A stretch of DNA of 64,000 nt from contig DAHUXM010000016.1 of assembly GCA_027307165.1 (NCBI GenBank), positions 246,874-310,873 of the forward strand, given 5' to 3'. Below the pieces are notes generated by a model, which was not told the DNA's origin, made no database searches, and was given only the letters and a program-made list of their open reading frames with translations. Positions 7,654 to 17,254 of the stretch are shown here, in pieces. Within the stretch, counting starts at the first letter, position 1; every line of letters begins with the position of its first letter. Source of the stretch: Gemmatimonadota bacterium (GTDB lineage Bacteria; Gemmatimonadota; Gemmatimonadetes; Gemmatimonadales; Gemmatimonadaceae). Both the position numbers and the translations under genes were made by a program.

Positions 7654-8103
7654 ATGTGGAGTGACTTCAAGGCATTCATCATGCGCGGCAACGTACTTGA
7701 CCTGGCCGTTGCGGTAGTGATCGGAGCGGCGTTCGGCGTTGTGGTAAAGTCTCTCGTCGACGACGTGATCATGCCACCCATCGGCCTCCTGCTGGGCCAC
7801 GTTGACTTCTCCAACCTGTACGTGATCCTGAAGGATGGCGTAAAGTCAGCTCCGCCGTACGCCTCGCTCGCTGATGCGAAAACCGCCGGCGCAGTGACAC
7901 TGAACTACGGGATATTCGTCAACAACATCATCACGTTCCTCATCGTCGCACTCGCAATCTTTCTGGTCGTGCGCTCGGCAAACAAGGTTTACAAGAAGCC
8001 CGCAGCGGCCGTCACCACCAAGCCGTGCCTGTTCTGCGCGATGGACATCCCGATCGCGGCAACCCGGTGCCCGCACTGCACGTCGGAGCTGAAAGCCGCG
8101 TAG
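7654..8103 (+). CDS. mscL: Large-conductance mechanosensitive channel with C-terminal zinc ribbon
   Basis: Starting at ATG 7654, preceded by GGGAG at 7641-7645, gives 149 residues beginning MWSDFKAFIMRGNVLDLAV, the MscL signature. An in-frame upstream extension is not MscL-like and is rejected. TM1 is about 16-40 and TM2 about 82-108. The usual short cytoplasmic tail is replaced by a zinc ribbon with C125-x2-C128 and C139-x2-C142. MscL opens under membrane tension to release solutes on hypo-osmotic shock. The ribbon would sit at the cytoplasmic helix bundle, and its role is unknown. I recall similar tails in other MscL sequences. Confidence 0.93.
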   Translation: MWSDFKAFIMRGNVLDLAVAVVIGAAFGVVVKSLVDDVIMPPIGLLLGHVDFSNLYVILKDGVKSAPPYASLADAKTAGAVTLNYGIFVNNIITFLIVALAIFLVVRSANKVYKKPAAAVTTKPCLFCAMDIPIAATRCPHCTSELKAA

Positions 8104-8148
8104 ATCGCTGCGACCATCGTCATCATCCGTCGTCGTCGCAAACGACAG

Positions 8149-8186
8149 AGTGCCGCGTTTCCACCCGGAACGCGGCACTTCGTTTG
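8149..8186 (+). terminator. Hairpin terminator after mscL
   Basis: An 11-bp stem (AGTGCCGCGTT, 8149-8159, with 8169-8179) and a 9-nt loop are followed by a T-rich TCGTTTG. It lies 46 bases after the mscL stop. The rest of 8187-8325 is the leader of the next gene, with no clear promoter. Confidence 0.75.
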
Positions 8187-8325
8187 TACCCCTCACACAT
8201 AGGACAGCAAGAATTTATAAAGATTCCCGTACGCGATAACGACCACGATCTGCGTCCCTGTCGCGTATCCATAACGTAAAGTATGCTTACACGCCACAAT
8301 TCCTCACCCTTGCCAGGACCGCTGC

Positions 8326-11300
8326 ATGAAACGGGGTCGTCTGACCATTGCATTGATTTCGGGAGCTTCGCTGCTCCTCACCGGACTCATCACCATCGCC
8401 GCGGTTCCTCCGCGTCACATAACGCCCGCGCCGATAAAATCCGATCTGTTCGCCGGTCTCGTCTGGCGTAACCTCGGCCCCTTCCGTGGCGGACGCGTCT
8501 CCGCAGTCTCCGGCGCGATCGGTGAACCCGGCGTCTTCTACGCCGGCTATCCACTTGGCGGAGTCTGGAAGACAACCAACGACGGCCATACCTGGTTTCC
8601 GATCTTCGACGGCATCAAGGAAGCTTCGTCGGTGGGCGCGATCGAAGTCGCTCCATCGGACACGAACGTGATCTACGTCGGAATGGGCGACATGATTACC
8701 GGCGGCGGAATCAATGAGGGTAACGGCGTCTACAAGTCCACGGATGCTGGCAAGACCTGGACGCACCTGGGACTCGACGCGACCAAACAGATTCCATCGA
8801 TCATCGTCGATCCGCACGACCCCAATACCGTGATGATCGCGGCGCAGGGTAACGTCCACGCCCATTCCGACATGCGCGGCGTATTCCGCAGCACCGACGG
8901 CGGCAGGACGTGGACGAAGACCTTGTACGTCGACGACTCCACTGGCATTCAGAAGCTGGCGCGCGCGTACGATCAGCCCAACGTCATACTCGCAACCACA
9001 GTGCGGCACTACATCGCTCCCGGAATACCGAGCGCGAGCACGCCGCGCCCTGCCGGCGGCACCGCGCTGTACAAGTCGACCGATGACGGATTGACCTGGA
9101 AGGAGATCAAGGGCGGCGGCCTTCCCGCACTGTCGGGCCGCACCTCGGTTGCGATCGCGATGCACACCAATGCGCAGCGCATGTATTTGGTCGAGAACTC
9201 CGGACTCTATCGCTCCGATGATGGCGGCACGAACTGGCGCCAGATGGACTCGACCGACAAGCGGATCGCCAACGGACAGGGCGGCTACAACTGCGGCGTG
9301 TACGTCAACTCGCAGAACCCGGACATCGTCTACGTGGTAAGCACGTCGAGCTACATCTCCACAGATGGCGGAAATACATTCACCGGTTTCAAGGGCGCGC
9401 CGGGCGGCGACGATCCGCAGCAGATGTGGGTCGATCCCACCAACGGCCAGCGTCTCTTCTTCGGCGAAGACCAGGGCGCAACGGTATCACTGGACGGCGG
9501 ACTCACATGGAGCCCGTGGTACAATCAGTCCACCGAGCAGGTCTACCACATATCGACGGACAATTCATATCCGTACTGGGTCTACGCGACGCAGCAGGAC
9601 GCAGGCGCCGTTCGCACTCTTTCGCGCGGCAACCTGGGCGAGATCACAAGTCTCGACTGGAGCCCCGTACCAGGATGGGAATGGGGCACCATCGTCCCGG
9701 ATCCACTCAACCCGAAGATCGTCTACGCAAGCGGATCCGGCATCGTCAAGATCAGCTACCCCAGCGAGCAGTGGATCAACGTCAGCCCCGCCGCCGACCC
9801 CAACACGGAATCACGCACGACGTCGTCGCAACCGATCATGTTCTCGCCGCTGAATCAGCACGAGCTCTTTGCCGCATTCCAGTACGTCGCGTCGACTACC
9901 GATGGAGGCGTAACGTGGAGGAAGCTGAGCCCCGACCTGACCTATGCCAAGGGAGAAACGCCGCCAGCAGCGGGCGCAACCCCGCGCGAAGGCGCAGCAG
10001 CACCAAATCGCAGCGCGATCGAATCCATATCGGTTTCGGGCGCGGCCGCCGGAATGATCTGGGTCGGCACCAATAACGGACTCATCAAGCTGACCCGCAA
10101 TCATGGCGCGACGTGGGAAGACGTCAGCGTCGCGAATCTCCCGAATCGCGCTCGTGCAGACATCTCTGGAATCGATGCGTCGCATCAGGATCCGGCAACC
10201 GCGTACGTCGCAATCGATTATCACACGATCGGCGACTACAAGCCATACTTCTACCGCACGCACGATTACGGCAAGACGTGGACGCAGATCGTGAACGGAA
10301 TGGCGACGGATCAGTCAAACGGCAGCTTCGCGCGCGTCATTCGCAGCGATCCGAAGAAGCCCGGTCTGCTCTTCGCAGGTACCGAGAGCTCCATCTACGT
10401 CTCGTTCGATGACGGCGACAACTGGCAGTCGCTGATGCTGAACCTGCCCAATACGTCCTACCGCGACATCACGTTCCACGGCAACGATCTCATCGCCGGC
10501 ACTTACGGCCGCGGAATCTGGGTGCTCGACGACTACACGGTGCTTCGCCAGATAACGCCAGCGATTGCCGCCGAGCCGGTGCACTTCTTCAAGCCGGATG
10601 AGACGATTCGCGTTCGGCGCAATGTGAACGCCGACACTCCGTTCCCACCGGAAGTCCCGCACGCTCTGAATCCACCCGATGGAGTCGTCTTCTACTACTC
10701 GCTCGCGTCCACCCCGTCGTCACCGGTGACGCTCGAAGTGCTCGACGCATCCGGAAAGGTGGTTCGGCACATGTCGAGTGTTCCGGACAAGCCGGTGAAG
10801 GAAGCCGCCGTGCCGCCAGAGCCCAATTTCTGGATCGCACCGCCCCAGGCGCTCTCTGCGAACGCGGGCACCAATCGCGGCAACTGGGATCTGCGTCACG
10901 ATGCCCCGCCAGCCTTCACGCACAGCTTCGAGATCAACGCAAACCCGGGCCTCACGCCCGCATCTCCCGAGGGGCCCCTGGCTCCCCCGGGGACATACAC
11001 CCTCAGACTGAACGTGGACGGCAAGACGTACACGCAGACTGTGACGGTCAAGAACGATCCGCGCTCACCCGCGACCGTCGCAGCTGTAGTTGCTCAGCAC
11101 GACCTGCTGATGAAGCTCGACGCCGGCGCGAAGGCATCGTGGGACGGATACAATCAGGTCGAAGCAATGCGTACTGCCGTCGCGGCCGTGGCCAGCGCCA
11201 ATCCGCCCGCGGAAGCAGCGTCGGCGCTCAAGGCGTTCGACGCGAAGCTCGAGACGGTTGCGGGCTCGACGACCGGCGGCCGCGGTTTCTCGCGCGGCGG

Positions 11301-11673
11301 CCCACCGCCACCGCCAAATTTCGTCCGCGTCAACGGAGTAATGGGACGAGAGCTGACAGCGCTCGACAACGGCGACATGGCCCCCACGCCTGCCACGCTT
11401 CGTGGATACGCCGCGGACTGCGCACAGTTGGCGACAGTGCTCAGGAACTGGCAGGCCGTGAACAGCAAGGACCTGCCTGCGCTCAATGCAACTCTCGCAA
11501 AGAGCAACATCGCGCCGGTGCATGCCGCATCTTCACCGCCGTCGATCCAGGCCTGTGGTGCCGGTCTTTCCGCACACGATAAACGAAGGGTGGAAACCCA
11601 CACCGGCACTACGGTGTCTCACTCAAAGGCCGATGAAGATGGGGACGGCGATGAGGGACCAGATCCGGCATAG
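8326..11673 (+). CDS. Secreted sortilin/VPS10-like Asp-box beta-propeller protein
   Basis: A 1115-residue exported protein. A signal peptide (MKRGRLTIALISGASLLLTG...) is followed by WRNLGPFRGGRV, the usual start of this bacterial family. At least nine Asp-box motifs follow (for example STDAGKTW, STDGGRTW, STDDGLTW, SDDGGTNW, SLDGGLTW, TTDGGVTW), marking two seven-bladed-type propellers to about residue 740. The C-terminal third has an Ig-like stretch and a glycine/proline-rich loop, ending in an acidic tail. Such proteins are often annotated as glycosyl hydrolase or VPS10-domain protein, but no catalytic residues are evident. Likely extracellular or outer-surface binding or peptidase-associated role. 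AGGA seven bases before the ATG supports the start. Confidence 0.85.
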   Translation: MKRGRLTIALISGASLLLTGLITIAAVPPRHITPAPIKSDLFAGLVWRNLGPFRGGRVSAVSGAIGEPGVFYAGYPLGGVWKTTNDGHTWFPIFDGIKEASSVGAIEVAPSDTNVIYVGMGDMITGGGINEGNGVYKSTDAGKTWTHLGLDATKQIPSIIVDPHDPNTVMIAAQGNVHAHSDMRGVFRSTDGGRTWTKTLYVDDSTGIQKLARAYDQPNVILATTVRHYIAPGIPSASTPRPAGGTALYKSTDDGLTWKEIKGGGLPALSGRTSVAIAMHTNAQRMYLVENSGLYRSDDGGTNWRQMDSTDKRIANGQGGYNCGVYVNSQNPDIVYVVSTSSYISTDGGNTFTGFKGAPGGDDPQQMWVDPTNGQRLFFGEDQGATVSLDGGLTWSPWYNQSTEQVYHISTDNSYPYWVYATQQDAGAVRTLSRGNLGEITSLDWSPVPGWEWGTIVPDPLNPKIVYASGSGIVKISYPSEQWINVSPAADPNTESRTTSSQPIMFSPLNQHELFAAFQYVASTTDGGVTWRKLSPDLTYAKGETPPAAGATPREGAAAPNRSAIESISVSGAAAGMIWVGTNNGLIKLTRNHGATWEDVSVANLPNRARADISGIDASHQDPATAYVAIDYHTIGDYKPYFYRTHDYGKTWTQIVNGMATDQSNGSFARVIRSDPKKPGLLFAGTESSIYVSFDDGDNWQSLMLNLPNTSYRDITFHGNDLIAGTYGRGIWVLDDYTVLRQITPAIAAEPVHFFKPDETIRVRRNVNADTPFPPEVPHALNPPDGVVFYYSLASTPSSPVTLEVLDASGKVVRHMSSVPDKPVKEAAVPPEPNFWIAPPQALSANAGTNRGNWDLRHDAPPAFTHSFEINANPGLTPASPEGPLAPPGTYTLRLNVDGKTYTQTVTVKNDPRSPATVAAVVAQHDLLMKLDAGAKASWDGYNQVEAMRTAVAAVASANPPAEAASALKAFDAKLETVAGSTTGGRGFSRGGPPPPPNFVRVNGVMGRELTALDNGDMAPTPATLRGYAADCAQLATVLRNWQAVNSKDLPALNATLAKSNIAPVHAASSPPSIQACGAGLSAHDKRRVETHTGTTVSHSKADEDGDGDEGPDPA

Positions 11674-11732
11674 GACACGCTCAGGATCCATACGCAGTAT
11701 TCGGCACTGCTTCCGTCAACGGAGGGAATCCC

Positions 11733-12011
11733 ATGGATCCTGATGTAGTGAACTTTGCGTTCGTGATGATCGTCTGTGTGCTCTCGCTCGGCTGCCTTGC
11801 GGTCATCGGAACGTGGACGTTCCGCGCGTTCCGTGGCCACAAGGATCCTGAGCGTCTTCCGCAGGAGAATTACGACGAGCGATTCGCTCAGCTTCAACAG
11901 TCGGTCGATGCGATCGCCGTCGAGGTTGAGCGAATCGCTGAAGCGCAACGCTTCAGCACGAAGCTGCTCAGCGATGGTGCACGCGTACCCGTCGAAATGG
12001 AGGATAGATGA
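11733..12011 (+). CDS. Small single-span membrane protein with coiled-coil tail
   Basis: The 92-residue protein has one membrane helix at about 6-30 followed by a charged, heptad-like region (YDERFAQLQQSVDAIAVEVERIAEAQRF) that should form a cytoplasmic coiled coil. GGAGGG eight bases ahead of the ATG is a good ribosome binding site. Its stop overlaps the start of the next small gene (ATGA). I do not recognise a named family. A helper or shock-type membrane protein is possible. Confidence 0.7.
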   Translation: MDPDVVNFAFVMIVCVLSLGCLAVIGTWTFRAFRGHKDPERLPQENYDERFAQLQQSVDAIAVEVERIAEAQRFSTKLLSDGARVPVEMEDR

Positions 12012-12214
12012 GCTATAGCGGAGACGTTTACGACAACGAGCCCCGCCGCCGCGGACCCGTCAACCGAACGATGCAGGCAGCCAAGGCGGGAGCGAGCTTC
12101 GGCTCCGCCCTGGCGATCGCCATCTCATGGAGTGAGCACCACTCCATTATCTGGGCCATCATCCAGGGATTCTTCTCCTGGTTCTACGTCGCTTATTACG
12201 CATTGACGCGTTAG
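12008..12214 (+). CDS. Small membrane protein of unknown function
   Basis: The 68-residue protein has a basic N-terminus (NEPRRRGPVNRTMQAAK) and two short hydrophobic segments at about 28-42 and 47-66. It overlaps the upstream coiled-coil gene by four bases and is probably translated with it. Its last 90 bases run antisense to the end of the convergent PEP-mutase-family gene. No function can be assigned. Confidence 0.6.
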   Translation: MSYSGDVYDNEPRRRGPVNRTMQAAKAGASFGSALAIAISWSEHHSIIWAIIQGFFSWFYVAYYALTR

Positions 12215-13054
12215 CTCCTCGGTGAAGAGCGAGTCCATCTCCGCGTAATCGGCTGCACCGGCCAGGAATTCGGCGAAGCTCCCACACGATAATGCCCGGG
12301 CGGCGCGCTGCACCGCAGCAGCAGCCGCTCGGGCGACTCCGGATCCCACACTCACGCGCGCGACACCCAACTTCTCGAGAGCACGAACGTCAGACCCGGT
12401 CGCGCTCGCAAGCACATTGAGTGGCAAACCCGCGTGTTTCACAATGTCCCTTACGACGTCCGGACTCTGCACGCGTGGCACGAACACACAATCCGCACCG
12501 GCAGCACGAAACGCATCCAACCGCTCGAGACAACGCTCCAACCGCGTCTCTTCATGACCGACGGAGAGCCAGAACACGTCAGTTCGTGCGTTCACGACCG
12601 CGCCGTCACGGAGACCTGCGCCGGCGTCCGCTGCCTCTCGCGCAGCAGCTATCCGCTCGCGTTGCAGCGATATTTCGAACAGCGGTGAGTCGCCGCCATC
12701 GCCAGTTGCATCCTCGATGTTCACGCCAACAGCACCGGCGTCGATCGCCAGCCGTACCGTTTCCGCGACAGACGCCGGCGAAACACCGTACCCCGCTTCG
12801 ATGTCGGCCGTTACAGGCAGGCTCGTAGCAGACGCGATTCGCTCGACCGCCGCAAGCATCTCATCGCGCGGAATCTTCTGTCCGTCGGGATATCCGAGCG
12901 ACCACGCGATCCCGGCGCTCGTCGTCCCGACACAGTCGAATCCAGCCATCTCAAACAGACGCGCGCTGACCGCGTCCCATGCGTTTGGAACCACGAGAAT
13001 GGTTGGACCGTGATGTAGAGCGCGGAAAGCCGCGGCGCGGGAGTGAGATGTCAT
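12125..13054 (-). CDS. Isocitrate lyase/PEP mutase superfamily enzyme
   Basis: The 309-residue protein has the superfamily barrel motifs: VVPNAWDAVSARLFE near the N-terminus, TTSAGIAWSLGYPDG, the metal-binding DIEAGYG, GVNIEDATG and VNARTD. The KKCGH motif of true isocitrate and methylisocitrate lyases is absent, so it is better described as a PEP mutase/oxaloacetate-hydrolase-like enzyme of unknown substrate. The last ~30 residues extend past the expected end and overlap the convergent 68-residue gene. It is divergent from an ArsR-family regulator with 53 bp between the starts, a layout that suggests the regulator controls it. Confidence 0.85.
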   Translation of the reverse strand: MTSHSRAAAFRALHHGPTILVVPNAWDAVSARLFEMAGFDCVGTTSAGIAWSLGYPDGQKIPRDEMLAAVERIASATSLPVTADIEAGYGVSPASVAETVRLAIDAGAVGVNIEDATGDGGDSPLFEISLQRERIAAAREAADAGAGLRDGAVVNARTDVFWLSVGHEETRLERCLERLDAFRAAGADCVFVPRVQSPDVVRDIVKHAGLPLNVLASATGSDVRALEKLGVARVSVGSGVARAAAAAVQRAARALSCGSFAEFLAGAADYAEMDSLFTEELTRQCVISDVEPGEESLDDGPDNGVVLTP

Positions 13055-13107
13055 CGTCCGGGAAGATTAGCCTTCCGCCGCAACCATGCTTCGGTTACCA
13101 TCGAAGT

Positions 13108-13812
13108 ATGCCCGACACGCCCGACATGGCCTTCGTGGCCGGTGCAATCGCTGACCCCACCCGGGGCCGCATGCTGATGTCCCTCATGCGCGGCCAGGCT
13201 CTCACAGCCACGGAACTGGCCCTGGATGGCGGCGTGACAGCATCGACAGCCAGCAGCCACCTCGGCCGCCTGATGGACGCCGGACTCGTCTCAGTGACAC
13301 GCCAGGGCCGCCACCGCTACTTCCGGATTGCGCGCCCCGAAGTCGCCGAGATGCTCGAAGGGATGGCCAACCTGGCCAGTTCGAGCGGCTCCAGGATCAC
13401 GACCGGCCCGCGGGATCCCGCCCTCCGCCACGCCCGCGTCTGTTATGACCATCTTGCCGGCGAGACTGCCGTCCGGCTTCTCGTGCGCCTCAGAGAGCAC
13501 GAGCTGCTGATCGGCGACGAGGACTCGCTCGCGCTCAGCCCGCGTGGCGAGACATGGGCGGCCGCACTTGGAATCGATCTCCCCGCCCTGCGCACCAGAC
13601 GAAGGATCCTGTGTCGTCCATGCCTCGACTGGAGCGAGCGACGCAGTCATCTCGCCGGCTCACTGGGCGCCGCGATCCTCGAGCGCATGGTAGCGCTACG
13701 TTACGTGCGCCGAACGTCCGGTCGCGCGATTGCGTTTTCCGAGAATGGTGCGCGCCTCATCGACCGCCCCGATACCTTCATTCGCGACAAACTCGTGTGT
13801 CGCGCGGTGTGA
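13108..13812 (+). CDS. ArsR-family regulator with cysteine-containing C-terminal domain
   Basis: ATG 13108 (MPDTPDMAFVAGAIADPTRG) is chosen over a longer frame, because the winged helix starts at once. Residues 8-88 form the ArsR HTH, with recognition helix ASTASSHLGRLMDAGLV and wing RQGRHRYF. Residues 100-234 form an extension with VCYDHLAGE and CLDWSERRSHLAGSLGAA, seen in a large ArsR subgroup of unknown ligand. The classical metal-binding CVC box is missing. Divergent placement from the PEP-mutase-family gene, with a small CTTCG/CGAAG inverted repeat at 13089-13106, suggests local and auto-regulation. It is not a convincing arsenic sensor. Confidence 0.85.
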   Translation: MPDTPDMAFVAGAIADPTRGRMLMSLMRGQALTATELALDGGVTASTASSHLGRLMDAGLVSVTRQGRHRYFRIARPEVAEMLEGMANLASSSGSRITTGPRDPALRHARVCYDHLAGETAVRLLVRLREHELLIGDEDSLALSPRGETWAAALGIDLPALRTRRRILCRPCLDWSERRSHLAGSLGAAILERMVALRYVRRTSGRAIAFSENGARLIDRPDTFIRDKLVCRAV

Positions 13813-13818
13813 TGGCCG

Positions 13819-15645
<1,827 letters not shown>

Positions 15646-15750
15646 GAATATTTGTGTCTTGTTTGGGAAACGCCACCCGAATCCGGGGGGCTGGGACATC
15701 CTGCCCAATTTAGAGGCCGCGCGCATGGGTTGCTACGCCAGGACGCTGGA

Positions 15751-15786
15751 CGGGCGGATGATCGATTGGGACCGATCATCCGCCCG
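15751..15786 (-). terminator. Perfect 14-bp hairpin between glmS and the upstream gene
   Basis: CGGGCGGATGATCG (15751-15764) pairs exactly with 15773-15786 around an 8-nt loop. It lies 23 bases past the stop (15809) of the leftward secreted-protein gene and ahead of glmS. No T-tract follows on either strand. It is most likely the end of the upstream transcript. Confidence 0.6.
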
Positions 15787-15808
15787 CTGGTAATCAATTA
15801 CACCGTTC

Positions 15809-17125
15809 CTAGTGGTCCTGTTGCGCTGGCATGCTGCTTCCCTTGCTTGGTGCCGGCAGCTGGCCGACCGAGGGGGCGCTACGGACCGGCGGCGGACTCG
15901 AGCCCATGGGCCGAGGCGCCTCGAATCTCGGCGTCGCCCGCTGATGTTCGCCCATGCCAGGGTTGGGGGAGAATCCGGGGTTGGGCGAAAGGCCGGGGTT
16001 GGGCGAAAGCCGCGGGTTTGGCGAAAGTCCGGGGTTGGGCGAAAGCCGCGGGTTCGGCGCCAGCGTCGGCGATCCGCCAACACGCGCGTCCGGGTGCTGA
16101 TGCCGCCACTCCTGTCTCTGCTCGGGCGAATATGGCGTGCGCATACCGTTGTCTTCGCGCCGCGCACGATCGTGCGCTCGTCCGGACCCCTCGAACAACT
16201 CCACCTGAGAGCCCACCGCCGCAGCTGACGGAGCGGCCTGCGCCACCGCCTCATCACCATTGGCGGCGGTGATGATCATCGGTCCCTGCCCTTCACCTGC
16301 CCGCGCCCGTGCAGCACGTTGCTCCGCGGCGGCTGCGCGATCACCGACGATCGTTGGAAGAACGGTCGGCGCGTTGGCGAAGGAGGGCGACGCGGACTGC
16401 GCATTCGCCGCTGCCGTGCGCTGCACTGGACGCAGTACTTGCGCGACCGGAAGAACGTGCTGCTGGCCCGGACACCCAGCGAACGGGTAGTCGATCGGAA
16501 CCTCGCGAGCCGTGCCATCCGCGCACAGAACGCGGGCGAGTTGCGTCCGTCCACGCGCACTGCCATCGACGCTCGGCCACAGGATGTACACGTCGGAATC
16601 CCACGAGTCGTCGCCACCCAGCGAGACCGCATTGTTGAGCAGAGCGTCGAATGCGACGTCGGAATAGAATGACCGCGATTCCTTTTCGCCGACTGCGGAT
16701 GCGAGAGTCATCGGCTTGTGCACGTAACGCGCTACATCGAGCGGGCGCCTCGATGCGACCATGTAGAGATACACTGGTCCATTGCCGTGGGCGCGTGGCC
16801 CGAGAACGACTTTGTAGATGTCGTTGTCGAACGACGCGTCGATCAACTCGTCGCTGTTGTATCCGGCCCTGTGCAGTTTTTCACGTTGATCAACCAGCGG
16901 ATAGAGCAGCCGCACACCTGCGCCCGGATAAACGAGGAACGCAGCAACGTATGCAGGTTCGCTCAGCACGTAACGTATCGGCTGATGTGTCTCCGGCGAC
17001 GGCGGCAGCAGCATCAGCGTGAGACCCTGCCCTCCCTGACCCGGCAACCGGTCGCTGGTGGTGACCTGCGCACCAAGCGCGCCGGCCAGCAGTGGGACGC
17101 AAGCAATGAGTGCTGTCATCCTCAT
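15809..17125 (-). CDS. Secreted protein with DUF4384-like N-terminus and PNP hexapeptide repeats
   Basis: The start at 17125 has GAGGTGG just upstream and gives a clean signal peptide, MRMTALIACVPLLAGALGAQ. A start 11 codons earlier is possible but less likely. The protein is 438 residues. The part to about 220 resembles envelope proteins with a DUF4384-like beta domain (EPAYVAAFLVYPGAGVRLLYP). The second half is low-complexity, Ala/Pro-rich, and includes six L-S-P-N-P-x hexapeptide repeats encoded by an 18-bp tandem repeat. It lies between glmM and glmS, both on the same strand, so a cell-wall role is plausible. Function unknown. Confidence 0.65.
   Translation of the reverse strand: MRMTALIACVPLLAGALGAQVTTSDRLPGQGGQGLTLMLLPPSPETHQPIRYVLSEPAYVAAFLVYPGAGVRLLYPLVDQREKLHRAGYNSDELIDASFDNDIYKVVLGPRAHGNGPVYLYMVASRRPLDVARYVHKPMTLASAVGEKESRSFYSDVAFDALLNNAVSLGGDDSWDSDVYILWPSVDGSARGRTQLARVLCADGTAREVPIDYPFAGCPGQQHVLPVAQVLRPVQRTAAANAQSASPSFANAPTVLPTIVGDRAAAAEQRAARARAGEGQGPMIITAANGDEAVAQAAPSAAAVGSQVELFEGSGRAHDRARREDNGMRTPYSPEQRQEWRHQHPDARVGGSPTLAPNPRLSPNPGLSPNPRLSPNPGLSPNPGFSPNPGMGEHQRATPRFEAPRPMGSSPPPVRSAPSVGQLPAPSKGSSMPAQQDH
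15960..16067. repeat. Six-unit 18-bp in-frame minisatellite
   Basis: Six consecutive 18-bp units, each starting GGGTT on the + strand, occupy 15960-15977, 15978-15995, 15996-16013, 16014-16031, 16032-16049 and 16050-16067. The inner four differ at a few bases and the outer two are more diverged. On the minus strand they encode the hexapeptide LSPNPG/R. Copy-number change would keep the frame. Confidence 0.9.
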
Positions 17126-17232
17126 AACCACCTCGTGGGTAGATCCATCTGTCCCCAACTCAGGGCAATCTGCGTGCCCCGCGCCATAATCGTTCTATTG
17201 AATAGTACGCGCGAAATGTGAAAATGCTACAC

Positions 17233-17251
17233 GAAATCCCGCTCGGATTTC
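17233..17251 (-). terminator. Short hairpin after glmM
   Basis: GAAATCC (17233-17239) and GGATTTC (17245-17251) pair around a 5-nt loop, four bases past the glmM stop. The T-run on the minus strand begins only about a dozen bases later, so termination is weakly supported. Confidence 0.35.
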
Positions 17252-17254
17252 AAC

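Noticed and set aside
12125-13054. Isocitrate lyase or 2-methylisocitrate lyase
   Set aside because: The KKCGH catalytic motif is absent, so only the superfamily can be claimed.
13108-13812. This ArsR-family protein as the missing arsenic sensor for acr3
   Set aside because: It lacks the metal-binding CxC box, has a different C-terminal domain, lies 10 kb away and is divergent from an unrelated enzyme gene.
15646-15808. glmS ribozyme in the glmS leader
   Set aside because: The only structure is a simple 14-bp hairpin near the end of the upstream gene. The conserved ribozyme core is not seen.
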